Source of the DNA: Georgenia subflava
GTDB lineage: Bacteria > Actinomycetota > Actinomycetes > Actinomycetales > Actinomycetaceae
NCBI RefSeq assembly: GCF_009193155.1
Contig: NZ_VUKD01000003.1
Location: forward strand, 62,001 to 126,000
Length of the DNA: 64,000 nt
Reading direction: 5' to 3'
Shown: positions 7,972-16,919 of the stretch, piece by piece
Numbering within the stretch: position 1 is the first letter of the stretch
How the letters are laid out: each line of letters begins with the position of its first letter
Position numbers and translations under genes: made by a program
The notes under the pieces: model-generated
The model's input: only the letters and a program-made list of their open reading frames with translations
Told to the model about the DNA's origin: nothing
Databases searched by the model: none

Positions 7972-9084
7972 GGGCACCCCGGCCCCTGTGGGGTCGGTGT
8001 CCAGGACCGCGACGGCGTCGTCGAGGGTGTCGACGAGGTGGATGTGCTCGCCCATGTCCCGGCCGGCGCCGAGCGCCTGCAGCACCGGCCAGACAGGCAC
8101 CGTCGTCGTCCAGTGCTCGTGGCCGACGAGGACCATCGGCGCCACGGCCGAGGTGTCCGCGTAGTAGTTCTCGCACGCGTCCTGGAAGATCTCCTGCACC
8201 GTGCCCGCGGCCCCCGGCAGGAAGACGATCCCGGCCGTGGCCAGGTGCAGGAGGATGTCCTCGCGGATCGCGTTCTTGAAGTACTTGGCGATGTCCGTGG
8301 CGAACGCGTTGGGCGGCTCGTGCCCGTAGTGCCACGTCGGGATACCGACCGAGCGGGCGCCGCCGGGCCAGCGGTCGAGGACGTCGAACGCGGCGCCGGC
8401 CCAGTCCTGCACCGACGGGACGAACCCCGGCACCGCGGCGAGGGTCTCGAGCGCCTCCTCCAGCACCGACGAGGGCCACGTGGACAGGTAGGCGCCGAGG
8501 TTGGCCGCCTCCATGGCACCGGGTCCGCCCCCGGTGGCCACTGTGAGCCCGGCCCCCGCGAGGCGGTGGGCCAGGTGCGCCGCGGCGGCGTAGGGCGCCG
8601 ACCCGCGGGCGAGGGCGTGCCCGCCCATGATGCCGACGAGGTTCCGCCCGCCGACGACGTCACGCAGGGCGTCGTCGATCGAGTGGTCGTGCAGCGCCTT
8701 GGCCAGGCTCCGGTCGAGGTCCGGCTCCTGCTGCGACCAGGCGTACACCCGCGCGTCCAGCGTGTCCTCGTAGCTCGTGGCCAGCCGGTCGTACAGCTCC
8801 TGAGGCGTGTACAGGCTCGCGCGGTACTGGTCCACCGGCACGTGGGGAACCTCCGGGAAGACCAGGGCGCCCCGGGCCCGCAGGCTCTGCTCGTCGCCGG
8901 CCTCGAGCGCGCAGCCGAGGAATAGGGCGCCGGTCGGGTCGAGCCGGCGGAGGACGTGCCCGCGCCCGCGCAGGTCGACGGACTGCACGTGCCAGCCGCT
9001 CATCTCCAGGGCGCCGTCGGCGATGCGCTCGTCGAACTCCGCCAGGGACTCGACCTCGACGGTCCGACCGCGCTCCTGCTTCAC
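7957..9084 (-). CDS. LOG-family Rossmann protein (putative nucleotide 5'-monophosphate phosphoribohydrolase-like)
   Basis: The protein has 375 residues from the GTG at 9084. Its second half carries GGGPGAMEAAN and PGAAGTVQEIF, close to the PGGxGTxxE and GGGxGxMG/E signatures of the LOG (lysine-decarboxylase-like) family. About 130 residues precede this domain, which is longer than single-domain LOG proteins. LOG enzymes remove ribose phosphate from cytokinin nucleotides; the substrate in bacteria like this is unknown. No strong ribosome site is visible, so the start is a best guess. A tandem repeat crosses its stop codon. Confidence 0.75.
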   Translation of the reverse strand: MKQERGRTVEVESLAEFDERIADGALEMSGWHVQSVDLRGRGHVLRRLDPTGALFLGCALEAGDEQSLRARGALVFPEVPHVPVDQYRASLYTPQELYDRLATSYEDTLDARVYAWSQQEPDLDRSLAKALHDHSIDDALRDVVGGRNLVGIMGGHALARGSAPYAAAAHLAHRLAGAGLTVATGGGPGAMEAANLGAYLSTWPSSVLEEALETLAAVPGFVPSVQDWAGAAFDVLDRWPGGARSVGIPTWHYGHEPPNAFATDIAKYFKNAIREDILLHLATAGIVFLPGAAGTVQEIFQDACENYYADTSAVAPMVLVGHEHWTTTVPVWPVLQALGAGRDMGEHIHLVDTLDDAVAVLDTDPTGAGVPGRDS

Positions 9085-9154
9085 ACCGGCGAACCTATGG
9101 CCACCGTCGCCGAGCCGCACCCCTCCGGGCGGGACACCCGGTCGACGGCCGGGC

Positions 9155-10540
9155 TCAACCGGCGCCGTTACCGGTGCCCGGGCCCGGCAGAGCGGCGCGG
9201 GACGGAGACTCGGTGGAGGACGCGGCGCGCCGCCCCGGTGGCAGCGTCTCCATCGGCGGGTCGACACTCCGGACCGCCGAGTACACCGCCCAGGTGACGG
9301 CGAGGACCGGGATCGCGATGATGGCGCCGAGCAGCCCACCGAGGAACGTGCCGGCAGTGACGCCGACGGCGACCACGACGGGGTGCAGGGACACCTGCTT
9401 GCCCATCACGAGCGGCTCGAGGATGTGCCCCTCGATCTGCCCGATCGCGGCGACGCCGATCGTCACGATGAGGGCAGCCAGCGGCCCGACCGCGGCCAGG
9501 GCGACGACGGCGGCGACGATCATCGCGGCGGGGGCGCCGATCAGCGGGATGAAGGCGCCGATGAAGACCAGCACCGACAGGGGGGCGGCGAGGGGCACGC
9601 CGACGATCGAGAGGAGGATGAACGCCATCACGCCGTCGGCGAGCGCCACGATCATCGTCCCGCGCGCGTAGCCGGAGAAGGTGTACCAGCCGGCCGTCGC
9701 CGCAGCATGGGTGCGCTCGCGGTTCTTCGCGGGCAGCTGGTTGAGGAACCACGTCCACATCGACCCGCCGCGCGCGAGGAAGAAGATCGTCAGGAACAGG
9801 CTCAGGGCGAGGACGGTGAACACCAGGGCGACCGCCCCGGCGTTGTTGAGGATCTGCCCGGCGAGGTCGGCGGCGTTCTCCTGGACGTACGCGGTGGCCT
9901 GGGCGACCGCCTCGTTGATCGCGTCGTTGATCTCGGCCTGCGTGAAGTGGAACGGCAGCGGACCGGTCTCGAAGAACTCCAGGATCGTGTCGATGCCGTT
10001 GGTGAAGCGGTCGGCCAGCGTCTCCCACTGCCCCGCGACGGAACGGATCACGTAGGTGAGCAGGCCGGCCACGACGGCGAACGAGCCCAGCAGGGCCAGC
10101 ACCGTGGCGAGCGGCCGCGGCATGTACTGCGACAGCCAGGTCACCATCGGGTCGAGCACGGAGGTGACCACCAGCGACAGGAAGACGGCGATGAAGACCA
10201 CCTGGATGCGGCTGGTCGCGAAGACCACCATGCCGACGACGATGACGATCCCGATGAGGAGCCAGGCGATCGTGCCGTACTTGCGGATCCATCGCGGCAC
10301 GCCGTCGGCGGGGGAGTCCACGTGGGCGACGCGCTCGGGCATCCGGCGGACGGTGAGCCGGCCCGCCACGGAGGGGCGGACGCTGCGCGGCGCGGCGCTG
10401 GGCGGCTGGTTCCCGGGCCCGAGCGCGGCCTGGGAGACGACCTGGTCGACCGAGGTCGGGTGCGAGGGCCGCACCTGACGCTGGACACGACGGCCCACCT
10501 GCCCCAGCAGGCGTCTGGACCGATCGCGCATGGCACTCAT
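9155..10540 (-). CDS. AI-2E family transporter-like membrane protein
   Basis: The protein has 461 residues from the ATG at 10540; a second in-frame ATG is at 10531. A polar, basic N-terminus of about 85 residues is followed by paired membrane segments (IAWLLIGIVIVVGMVVF), a soluble middle region, then a cluster of helices including FIGAFIPLIGAPAAMIVAA and the conserved IEGHILEPLVMGKQVSLHP motif. This arrangement is that of the TqsA/PerM family. Family members export autoinducer-2 or work as ion antiporters, and the cargo here is not predictable. The C-terminus is polar and variable. Confidence 0.88.
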   Translation of the reverse strand: MSAMRDRSRRLLGQVGRRVQRQVRPSHPTSVDQVVSQAALGPGNQPPSAAPRSVRPSVAGRLTVRRMPERVAHVDSPADGVPRWIRKYGTIAWLLIGIVIVVGMVVFATSRIQVVFIAVFLSLVVTSVLDPMVTWLSQYMPRPLATVLALLGSFAVVAGLLTYVIRSVAGQWETLADRFTNGIDTILEFFETGPLPFHFTQAEINDAINEAVAQATAYVQENAADLAGQILNNAGAVALVFTVLALSLFLTIFFLARGGSMWTWFLNQLPAKNRERTHAAATAGWYTFSGYARGTMIVALADGVMAFILLSIVGVPLAAPLSVLVFIGAFIPLIGAPAAMIVAAVVALAAVGPLAALIVTIGVAAIGQIEGHILEPLVMGKQVSLHPVVVAVGVTAGTFLGGLLGAIIAIPVLAVTWAVYSAVRSVDPPMETLPPGRRAASSTESPSRAALPGPGTGNGAG

Positions 10541-10568
10541 CGTGGCCAGTCTGCCCCAACGAGACCCG

Positions 10569-11561
10569 CTACACCGCCAGGCGCGACCAGATCCTTGCCT
10601 GGTCGAGCTCGGCGAGCGCACCCGTGCGGTCGCCCTGCTCGGCGGCGCGCCACAGGGCGGACTCCGCCGCACGCGCCATCGCCCACGCCGCGACCCGACC
10701 GGGGTCGAGACCGGCCGCCGCGCACACCACCCGGGTGCGTCCGCGCAGGAGCGCGACGGGGCTCTCCGCACGGAACGGCTCGGCCACCTGGCTCAGCAAC
10801 GGCCACGGGTCGAAGTCCGGGTCGCCGACCATCGGCTTGGGGTCGATGGCCACCCACGTACGCGTGCCGGTGGCGTCGTCGGCGACGAGGTTGCCCGGGT
10901 TGAGGTCGCCGTGGACGACGACGGTCGAGCGTGCCGTGGCGGGCAGCTCCTCCCACAGCTCGGCGGCAGCGGCGAGGAGCCCTGGGTCGGCGCCGAGGGC
11001 GGGGCCGTGGCGCTGGGAGCGCTCGCGGACCAGCTCCGCGGCGGTGGTGGCGCAGGTCGTCAGCGCGGTGACGGCCTGCGACAGCTCTGCGACCGGGGCG
11101 GCGTGCAGGCGCCCGAGCAGCTCGGCGGCGACGTCGAGACGTGCCTCCGGCCGCTGCTCGAGCAGCGGCCGGTCCTCCTCGAGCCCGTGCCCGGGACGGT
11201 GGCGCCGCAGGAGCAGGGTCCAGGCGTCGGCGTCGTGGTCGAGGAGCTCGGCGCCGCCGCGTCCGGACCACAGCGCCAGCGCGGTCGCCTCGTGGGCGGC
11301 CTCGGCGTGCGGGAAGACGATCTTGACGACGGCGTCCTCGCCGTGGCGGGTGCGCGCCGGCGCCGTCCAGGCGGCGACGCCGGACTCGAAGGGCTCGCCC
11401 AGGCGCAGGCCCCACCGGGTCCGCGCGCGGTCGACGAGCTCGGGGAGCCGCGCCAGCCAGGCGGGCCCGTCCGCGGTGGGCGACAGCTCGCGCCGCATCG
11501 CGTCCGGCACCTGCACGACGTCGGGCGAGCTCACCGGTCCGACGCGGCGTGGGTCAGCCAC
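10569..11561 (-). CDS. Aminoglycoside/hydroxyurea phosphotransferase family kinase (APH(6)-like)
   Basis: The 330-residue protein shows the kinase motifs VVHGDLNPGN (catalytic Asp, metal-binding Asn) and IDPKPMVGDPDFD, typical of the streptomycin 6-kinase/hydroxyurea-resistance family. It could inactivate an aminoglycoside, but many chromosomal members have no known substrate, so resistance should not be assumed. The first GTG (11561) overlaps the stop of the HAD gene by 8 bases, suggesting translational coupling. A GTG at 11534 is an alternative start that leaves a short gap. Confidence 0.85.
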   Translation of the reverse strand: MADPRRVGPVSSPDVVQVPDAMRRELSPTADGPAWLARLPELVDRARTRWGLRLGEPFESGVAAWTAPARTRHGEDAVVKIVFPHAEAAHEATALALWSGRGGAELLDHDADAWTLLLRRHRPGHGLEEDRPLLEQRPEARLDVAAELLGRLHAAPVAELSQAVTALTTCATTAAELVRERSQRHGPALGADPGLLAAAAELWEELPATARSTVVVHGDLNPGNLVADDATGTRTWVAIDPKPMVGDPDFDPWPLLSQVAEPFRAESPVALLRGRTRVVCAAAGLDPGRVAAWAMARAAESALWRAAEQGDRTGALAELDQARIWSRLAV

Positions 11562-12261
11562 GCACCACGCCGAGCACGGCGGCCAGCTCGGCGGCGTCGT
11601 GCACGACGCCGAAGGCGCCGACCTCCTCGCCGGGCCGGCTGTAGCCCCAGCGCACGAGCACGGCCGGGATGCCGTGCGTCGTCGCGCCGTCGACGTCGTG
11701 GTGCCGGTCGCCGACCATCACGGCCCGGGAGGTGTCGATCCCCGCAGCGGTCAGGCCGGCGAGGGCGTCTTCGACGATATCGGCCTTGGTGCTGCGCGAC
11801 TCGTCGGCCGTGGCGCCGGCGATGACGGTGAAGTACTGAGCCAGGCCGGCGTGCTCGAGGATCGGCACGGCCATGTGCCGCATCTTCGACGTCGCCAGCG
11901 CCAGCGGCATGCCGGCCGCGTGGAGCACGCGGATCAGCTCCGGCACGCCGGGGTAGAGGGAGACGTCGAGCATGCGCTCGGCGTAGATGGTCCGGTAGTG
12001 CTCGACGACGGCCTCGAGGTCTGTCTCGCTCACGCCGGCAAGCTCCAGCAGGCCGTCGCGGATCGGCGGGCCGACGTGGCGCAGCAGCTGCTCGGGCGTC
12101 TGGGCGGGGTAGCCGAAGGCGGCGAGCGACTCGGCGATGGCGCTGGTGATCGCCGGGGCGGAGTCGGTGATGGTGCCGTCCAGGTCGAGCAGGACGGCGG
12201 TGGGGCTGAGCTCGACCGGGGCACGGTCGGCGACGGGGGCGGCGCTCGTCAGGGGCGTCAC
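11554..12261 (-). CDS. HAD-superfamily hydrolase, phosphoglycolate phosphatase-like
   Basis: From the GTG at 12261 the product is 235 residues. It has HAD motif I (LLDLDGTITDS), motif II (ALATSKM) with a downstream lysine (STKADIVEDAL), and motif III-like VMVGDRHHDVDGA. The helical cap lies between motifs I and II, as in Gph/PGMB phosphatases. Motif I has DxDGT with Asp nucleophile and acid. The substrate is a small phosphorylated metabolite that cannot be named. It heads a two-gene unit with the APH-like kinase. GAGAGGA lies about 11 bases before the start. Confidence 0.88.
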   Translation of the reverse strand: MTPLTSAAPVADRAPVELSPTAVLLDLDGTITDSAPAITSAIAESLAAFGYPAQTPEQLLRHVGPPIRDGLLELAGVSETDLEAVVEHYRTIYAERMLDVSLYPGVPELIRVLHAAGMPLALATSKMRHMAVPILEHAGLAQYFTVIAGATADESRSTKADIVEDALAGLTAAGIDTSRAVMVGDRHHDVDGATTHGIPAVLVRWGYSRPGEEVGAFGVVHDAAELAAVLGVVRG

Positions 12262-12617
12262 GAAGAATCGGGTCCTCTCGGCACTGGATGGGTCTGGCAA
12301 CAGGCTAGGCCGTGACCCGCCCGAGAGGCCGTGAGGTCCACCACCGGCGGAACGTGGCATCGGCCACTCGGGTCGGGGACGTGCTGCCGGCCATGCCGGC
12401 CGACGCCCGTGCCGAGGTCCTTCCCTTCGTCCCGATGTCCTTCCCTTCGTCCCCACCGAGATCGTGGCGCGCACGGGGAGGCGCTCGATTCGCGCATGGG
12501 GAGGCGCTCGATACACGCACGGGAAGGCGCTCGATCACGCGTCGTGCTCGGGCACCGCCCGGCGCCACATGGCACGCTAGCCGCAGAGCACTTCGGGCAG
12601 AGAGGACAGGCACGCAC
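12262..12617. repeat. 356-bp gap with two tandem repeat arrays (18-20 bp x 2; 23 bp x 3)
   Basis: Between divergent genes. GTCCTTCCCTTCGTCCC occurs at 12417 and again at 12437. Then three head-to-tail 23-bp units occupy 12472-12494, 12495-12517 and 12518-12540, each built around GGGRAGGCGCTCGAT. The remainder looks like ordinary promoter-side DNA and shows no gene. AGAGAGGACAGG before 12618 is the ribosome site of the next gene. Confidence 0.8.
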
Positions 12618-13070
12618 ATGGGCAAGGTCGGGGCACTCATCAAGGTCGCGGCGGTCGCCGGGCCTACCATCGTGGAGCTGGTCCGGCGCTTCGGCCCGAC
12701 GCTCACGAAGCTGAAGAAGGAGAACCCCGAGGTCTTCGACGCCGTCGCCGCCCAGGTCCAGAAGCTCGCGCAGGCCCGCAAGAACAGCCGCGGGCCGGAG
12801 GGCATCCGCAAGCGGCTGAAGATCCTGCGCGACCAGGTCGCCTTCCTCTACTCCTCGGCTGACGACGCCGCCGAGCGCGACCGGGCCGACGGGTGGCGCG
12901 TGCAGCTCGACAGGCTCGAGGCCTCCCTGCCGGTGCTCGCGGCGATGGGCCGCAAGGCCGCCGCCAAGGAGACGGAGCACGTCAACCGGCGGATCGACGA
13001 GCTCTCCGAGGAGATCCTCAGCGCCTTCATCGACGAGAAGGAGGAGGACGCTCGCACGATCGAGCCGTGA
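12618..13070 (+). CDS. Conserved actinobacterial hypothetical protein, charged helical
   Basis: The 150-residue product starts at an ATG preceded by a good purine-rich site (AGAGAGGACAGG). It begins with a short hydrophobic stretch (residues 3-18), followed by long amphipathic helices rich in Lys, Glu and Arg (LTKLKKENPEVFDAV, ERDRADGWRVQLDRLEA) and an acidic tail. I do not recognise a domain. Codon usage is typical of the chromosome, which supports it being real. It lies 47 bases ahead of the mutarotase and may be co-transcribed. Confidence 0.75.
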   Translation: MGKVGALIKVAAVAGPTIVELVRRFGPTLTKLKKENPEVFDAVAAQVQKLAQARKNSRGPEGIRKRLKILRDQVAFLYSSADDAAERDRADGWRVQLDRLEASLPVLAAMGRKAAAKETEHVNRRIDELSEEILSAFIDEKEEDARTIEP

Positions 13071-13117
13071 TCCTGCACCGACGGGTGTCCCCGGCCCACC
13101 AGGTCTACCGTCGAACC

Positions 13118-14023
13118 ATGACGGAGAGCCTCATCGCGACCGACCTGCCTTCCACGGTGACCCTCGTCGACGGCGAGGGCGGCCTGTCCCGGCTGGACGT
13201 GTCCACCCCGGTCGCGACCGCGGAGGTGTACCTGCACGGGGCGCACCTCACCGCATGGACGCCAGCCGGCCAGGACCCGGTGATCTGGATGAGCAGCAAG
13301 AGCACCTTCGCTCCGGGCAAGGCGATCCGCGGCGGCGTGCCGATCTGCTTCCCCTGGTTCGGTGCCGGTCGCGAGCCCGGCATGTCGCCCGCCCACGGCT
13401 TCGGACGCCTGGCCGGCTGGACGCTCGTCGGCGCGGACGACGACGCCGGCGTCGTCACCCTCACGCTGCGCCTGACCGACGCCGACGTGACCGGCGTGCC
13501 GGGGGCGCAGGTCTGGCCGCACCCGTTCGAGGCGACGTACTCCATCACCCTCGGCAGCGAGCTCGGCCTCGCGCTGAGCGTGCGCAACACCGGCACCGAC
13601 GAGTACTCGTTCGAAGAGGCGCTGCACACCTACCTGCACGTCAAGGATGTCACCGGCGTCACGGTCGAGGGGCTCGACGGCGCCCGCTACGTCGACAAGG
13701 TGTCCGGCGCCGAGAGTCGCACCCAGGACGGGCCGGTGGTCTTCGCGGGGGAGACCGACCGGGTGTACCACTCCACCGGCACCGCCACGGTGGTCGACCC
13801 GGGCAGTGCGCGCACCATCACCGTCGCCAAGAGCTCCTCCGCCAACACCGTCGTGTGGAACCCGTGGACCGCCAAGGCCGCCGCCATGCCCGACTACGAC
13901 GACGCCGAGTGGCCCACGATGGTGTGCGTCGAGACCGCCAACGCGCTCGACGACGCGGTGACCCTGGCCGCGGGGGAGACGCACACCATGACGGCGCGCT
14001 ACGCCGTCGCCAACAAGGCCTGA
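13118..14023 (+). CDS. D-hexose-6-phosphate mutarotase (aldose 1-epimerase family)
   Basis: The 301-residue protein matches the YeaD-type mutarotases. It has GGVPICFPWFG near residue 70, SPAHGFGRLAGW with the substrate histidine, FEEALHTYLHV with a second conserved His, and VVWNPWTAKA near the end. It interconverts the alpha and beta anomers of hexose 6-phosphates in the cytoplasm. The ATG at 13118 gives the normal family length. The gene ends ahead of a repeat-rich gap and the furA promoter. Confidence 0.9.
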   Translation: MTESLIATDLPSTVTLVDGEGGLSRLDVSTPVATAEVYLHGAHLTAWTPAGQDPVIWMSSKSTFAPGKAIRGGVPICFPWFGAGREPGMSPAHGFGRLAGWTLVGADDDAGVVTLTLRLTDADVTGVPGAQVWPHPFEATYSITLGSELGLALSVRNTGTDEYSFEEALHTYLHVKDVTGVTVEGLDGARYVDKVSGAESRTQDGPVVFAGETDRVYHSTGTATVVDPGSARTITVAKSSSANTVVWNPWTAKAAAMPDYDDAEWPTMVCVETANALDDAVTLAAGETHTMTARYAVANKA

Positions 14024-14038
14024 CCGCCAGAACGTCCA

Positions 14039-14086
14039 CCACTCACTACCGACCACTCACCACCGACCACGCACCACCGACCACCC
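14039..14086. repeat. Tandem repeat, 14 bp x 3.4
   Basis: Units CCACTCACTACCGA (14039), CCACTCACCACCGA (14053) and CCACGCACCACCGA (14067) run head to tail directly after the mutarotase stop, with a partial fourth. The rest of the 349-base gap up to furA holds the hairpins and the promoter listed separately. Confidence 0.8.
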
Positions 14087-14118
14087 GGCGCCCTGCGCTC
14101 CCATCGCCCACCGAGCGA

Positions 14119-14162
14119 CACGAACCGCACCACTCTGCCGCCGCAGACCGGTGCGGTTCGTG
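14119..14162. terminator. Large inverted repeat, possible terminator after the mutarotase gene
   Basis: CACGAACCGCACC (14119-14131) pairs perfectly with GGTGCGGTTCGTG (14150-14162) across an 18-base loop. A second 10-bp inverted repeat follows, GTGCCACTCG at about 14161 against CGAGTGGCAC. There is no T-run, so it may be a processing or barrier structure rather than an intrinsic terminator. Confidence 0.45.
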
Positions 14163-14337
14163 CCACTCGGCACACCGTCGCCGGCGAGTGGCACCTTTGG
14201 CACCGCCGACGGGCCAGCGGACGACCAGTTCGTGCCACTCGGCGCGCCGGCTGCGGCGAGCCGAGAGGGCGCGTCGAGCTGGGGAGCCTGCACGGGCGGG
14301 GTGATCGGACGGAGGCCCGGACGAGCCTTTCCTAAAC

Positions 14338-14373
14338 TTGAACTGTTCCAGATTACTGGTTATAGTGACAACA
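14338..14373 (+). promoter_or_regulatory. furA-katA promoter, leaderless
   Basis: TTGAAC (14338-14343), 17 bases, then TATAGT (14361-14366): a near-ideal vegetative promoter in an AT-rich island. The furA ATG at 14373 falls at the expected transcription start, so the message is probably leaderless, as is known for furA in mycobacteria. Short inverted repeats (GAACTGTTC; CCAG-ATTA-CTGG) overlap the promoter and are candidate FurA autoregulation sites. Confidence 0.8.
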
Positions 14374-14813
14374 TGTCCGTTACCCACACCGAGCTCCTGC
14401 GCGAGGCGCAGCTCCGGGTGACGGCGCCGCGGCTGGCCGTGCTGGCCGAGGTCGCCGACCACCCGCACGCCGACGCCGAGAGCATCCGGGCCGCCGTGCG
14501 TGAGCGGCTCGGCACGGTCTCGACCCAGGCGGTCTACGACGTCCTGCACGCCCTGACCGGGGCCGGCCTGCTGCGCCGCATCGAGCCCGAAGGGTCGCCC
14601 GGCCGCTACGAGCTGCGGCGCGGCGACAACCACCACCACCTCGTCTGCCGCAGCTGCGGCACGGTCGCCGACGTCGCGTGCGCCGTCGGCCAGGCCCCGT
14701 GCCTGCACGCCAGCGAGGACCACGGCTTCGTCATCGAGACCGCCGAGGTCATCTACTGGGGCACCTGCCCCTCCTGCCTGTCCGGAACCGCATCACCGAA
14801 GGAGATCTCTTGA
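14373..14813 (+). CDS. furA: Fur-family regulator FurA, paired with catalase
   Basis: The 146-residue protein has an N-terminal winged helix ([33 protein letters not shown] recognition helix) and a metal-binding half with [13 protein letters not shown] and a second CPSC pair for structural zinc. In actinobacteria FurA represses katG/katA and itself, and oxidation relieves repression. The catalase start codon overlaps its stop (TTGA), consistent with that role. It is expected to act as a DNA-bound dimer. Confidence 0.92.
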   Translation: MSVTHTELLREAQLRVTAPRLAVLAEVADHPHADAESIRAAVRERLGTVSTQAVYDVLHALTGAGLLRRIEPEGSPGRYELRRGDNHHHLVCRSCGTVADVACAVGQAPCLHASEDHGFVIETAEVIYWGTCPSCLSGTASPKEIS

Positions 14814-16330
14814 GCGAGACCAACGGCTACCAGCCGGCCTCCACCACCCAGTTCGGCGCCCCCGCCGGCTCGGACCGCAACTCCCTGAGCGTCGGGAGCA
14901 ACGGACCGCTGCTGCTGCACGACGTCCACCTCGTCGAGACCCTCGCCAGCTTCAACCGCGAGCGCGTGCCGGAGCGCAACCCGCACGCCAAGGGCGCCGG
15001 GGCGTTCGGCACCTTCGAGACCACCGAGGACGTCTCCCGCTTCACCAAGGCGGCGCTGTTCCAGCAGGGCGCGAAGACGGACATGCTCGCCCGGTTCTCC
15101 ACCGTCGCCGGCGAGCAGGGCTCGCCCGACACCTGGCGCGACGTCCGCGGGTTCTCGCTGAAGTTCTACACGACCGAGGGCAACTACGACCTCGTCGGCA
15201 ACAACACCCCGGTGTTCTTCCTGCGCGACCCGATGAAGTTCCCGCACTTCATCCGGTCCCAGAAGCGGCTGCCCGCCTCCGGCGTGCGCGACAACAACAT
15301 GCAGTGGGACTTCTGGACGCAGAACCCGGAGTCGGCCCACCAGGTCACCTACGTCATGGGTCAGCGTGGACTGCCCAAGTCCTGGCGCCACATGAACGGC
15401 TACGGCTCGCACACCTACATGTGGGTCAACGCCGCCGGCGAGAAGTTCTGGGTCAAGTACCACTTCCACACCGAGCAGGGCATGGAGTTCCTCAGCAACG
15501 AGGAGGCCGAGCGGCTCGCCGGGTCCGACGCCGAGTACCACCGTCGCGACCTGTTCGACTCCATCAAGGCCGGCGACTTCCCGAGCTGGACCCTCTCGGT
15601 CCAGGTCATGCCCTACGAGGACGCCAAGACCTACCGGTTCAACCCCTTCGACCTCACCAAGGTGTGGCCGCACGCCGACTACCCGCTGATCAAGGTCGGC
15701 ACGATGACCCTGAACCGCAACCCGGAGAACTTCTTCGCCGAGATCGAGCAGGCCGCGTTCGCGCCGTCGAACACCGTGCCCGGCATCGGCGTCTCCCCGG
15801 ACAAGATGCTGCTCGGCCGCGTCTTCGCGTACGCCGACGCCCAGCGCGCCCGTATCGGCACCAACTACCAGCAGCTCCCGGTCAACAAGCCGATCGTCCC
15901 CGTCAAGTCCTACACGTTCGACGGGAACATGACGTTCGAGCACTCCGGCGACGCCCCGGTCTACGCGCCGAACTCCTACGACCGCCCCTGGTCGGACGAG
16001 ACCGGCCGGGTCGACGACGGCTGGGAGGCCGACGGCGAGATGGTGCGCAGCGCCTACGCCCTGCACGCCGAGGACGACGACTTCGGCCAGCCGGGCACCC
16101 TGGTGCGCGAGGTCTTCGACGACGCCCAGCGTGACCAGCTCGTCGAGACCGTCTCCGGCTCGCTGCTCGGCGGCGTCGAGGGCGTCGTCCTGCAGAACGC
16201 CTTCCGGTACTGGAAGGCCGTCGACCAGTCCATCGGCGAGCGCATCGAGCTGGCCTACTACGCCGCCAAGGGCGACCCCCAGGTCGGCATGGACAACGAG
16301 CTCGTCGAGGAGACGGTCAGCACCCGCTGA
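14810..16330 (+). CDS. katA: Monofunctional heme catalase
   Basis: The 506-residue small-subunit catalase degrades hydrogen peroxide. It has the distal histidine in [16 protein letters not shown] (about residue 59), the active-site asparagine in [12 protein letters not shown] and the proximal heme tyrosine in [14 protein letters not shown]. The start is the TTG at 14810: AAGGAG lies 6-7 bases upstream and the TTG overlaps the furA stop, so translation is coupled. It should be derepressed under peroxide stress. Confidence 0.95.
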   Translation: MSETNGYQPASTTQFGAPAGSDRNSLSVGSNGPLLLHDVHLVETLASFNRERVPERNPHAKGAGAFGTFETTEDVSRFTKAALFQQGAKTDMLARFSTVAGEQGSPDTWRDVRGFSLKFYTTEGNYDLVGNNTPVFFLRDPMKFPHFIRSQKRLPASGVRDNNMQWDFWTQNPESAHQVTYVMGQRGLPKSWRHMNGYGSHTYMWVNAAGEKFWVKYHFHTEQGMEFLSNEEAERLAGSDAEYHRRDLFDSIKAGDFPSWTLSVQVMPYEDAKTYRFNPFDLTKVWPHADYPLIKVGTMTLNRNPENFFAEIEQAAFAPSNTVPGIGVSPDKMLLGRVFAYADAQRARIGTNYQQLPVNKPIVPVKSYTFDGNMTFEHSGDAPVYAPNSYDRPWSDETGRVDDGWEADGEMVRSAYALHAEDDDFGQPGTLVREVFDDAQRDQLVETVSGSLLGGVEGVVLQNAFRYWKAVDQSIGERIELAYYAAKGDPQVGMDNELVEETVSTR

Positions 16331-16349
16331 CCCACCGACCTCGCCGGCC

Positions 16350-16379
16350 GGCCCGGGACCGTCCCCACGGTCCCGGGCC
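16350..16379 (+). terminator. Strong hairpin after katA
   Basis: GGCCCGGGACCGT pairs perfectly with ACGGTCCCGGGCC around a four-C loop, 20 bases after the katA stop. No T-tract follows. A partial second copy of the right arm and flank (GGTCCGGGCCGTCGTCGTCTCG) lies about 30 bases further on, showing a local duplication. Confidence 0.7.
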
Positions 16380-16518
16380 GTCGTCGTCTCGGAACGTCCC
16401 CGCGGTCCGGGCCGTCGTCGTCTCGAGGACTGTTGCCTCGCGGACGCGTTGGTGGTCGGATACCGGTGACCGATCCACCGACCGCGGCGGGCGCAGGCTC
16501 GCCGGTGAGGAGCGAAGC

Positions 16519-16914
16519 ATGTCCCGTGTGGTGCACTTCGAGATCCAGGCCGACGACGTCGAGCGCGCCAAGGCCTTCTACGCCGCGGCGTTCGGGTGGA
16601 CGTTCGAGGACTACACCCAGTTCACCGGCTCGCCGTACTGGGGCGTCGTCACCGGCCCCAAGGAGGAGCTCGGCATCGACGGTGGGCTGCTCCCGCGCCC
16701 CGTCGCGGCGCCCGCGCCCGAGCAGGGCACGAACGCGTTCGTGTGCACGATGCAGGTCGAGGACTACGACGCCACCGAGCAGAAGATCCTCGACGCCGGC
16801 GGTCAGGTCGCCCTGCCCAAGTACGCCCTCCCGGGCATGGCGTGGCAGGGCTACTACCTCGACACCGAGGGCAACACCATCGGCATCCACCAGCCCGACA
16901 CCGCGGCGGCCTGA
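16519..16914 (+). CDS. VOC-family (glyoxalase/dioxygenase fold) protein
   Basis: The 131-residue protein starts MSRVVHFEIQADDVERAKAFY, the usual first beta-alpha module. The second module ends YYLDTEGNTIGIHQPD, whose pattern is typical of predicted 'PhnB/glyoxalase-like' enzymes. Metal ligands are plausible at His7 and Glu/His near the end. The substrate is unknown. GAGGAGCG precedes the ATG. The stop is 5 bases before the enoyl-CoA hydratase start, so the two form an operon. Confidence 0.88.
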   Translation: MSRVVHFEIQADDVERAKAFYAAAFGWTFEDYTQFTGSPYWGVVTGPKEELGIDGGLLPRPVAAPAPEQGTNAFVCTMQVEDYDATEQKILDAGGQVALPKYALPGMAWQGYYLDTEGNTIGIHQPDTAAA

Positions 16915-16919
16915 ACGTC

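Noticed and set aside
8807-10903. 698-codon plus-strand frame over the LOG and AI-2E genes
   Set aside because: Low-complexity Arg/Asp/Gly translation crossing two real genes and their gap, without a recognisable domain.
10569-11561. Calling the APH-like kinase a streptomycin-resistance gene
   Set aside because: Family motifs are present, but chromosomal members are diverse and nothing here shows the substrate.
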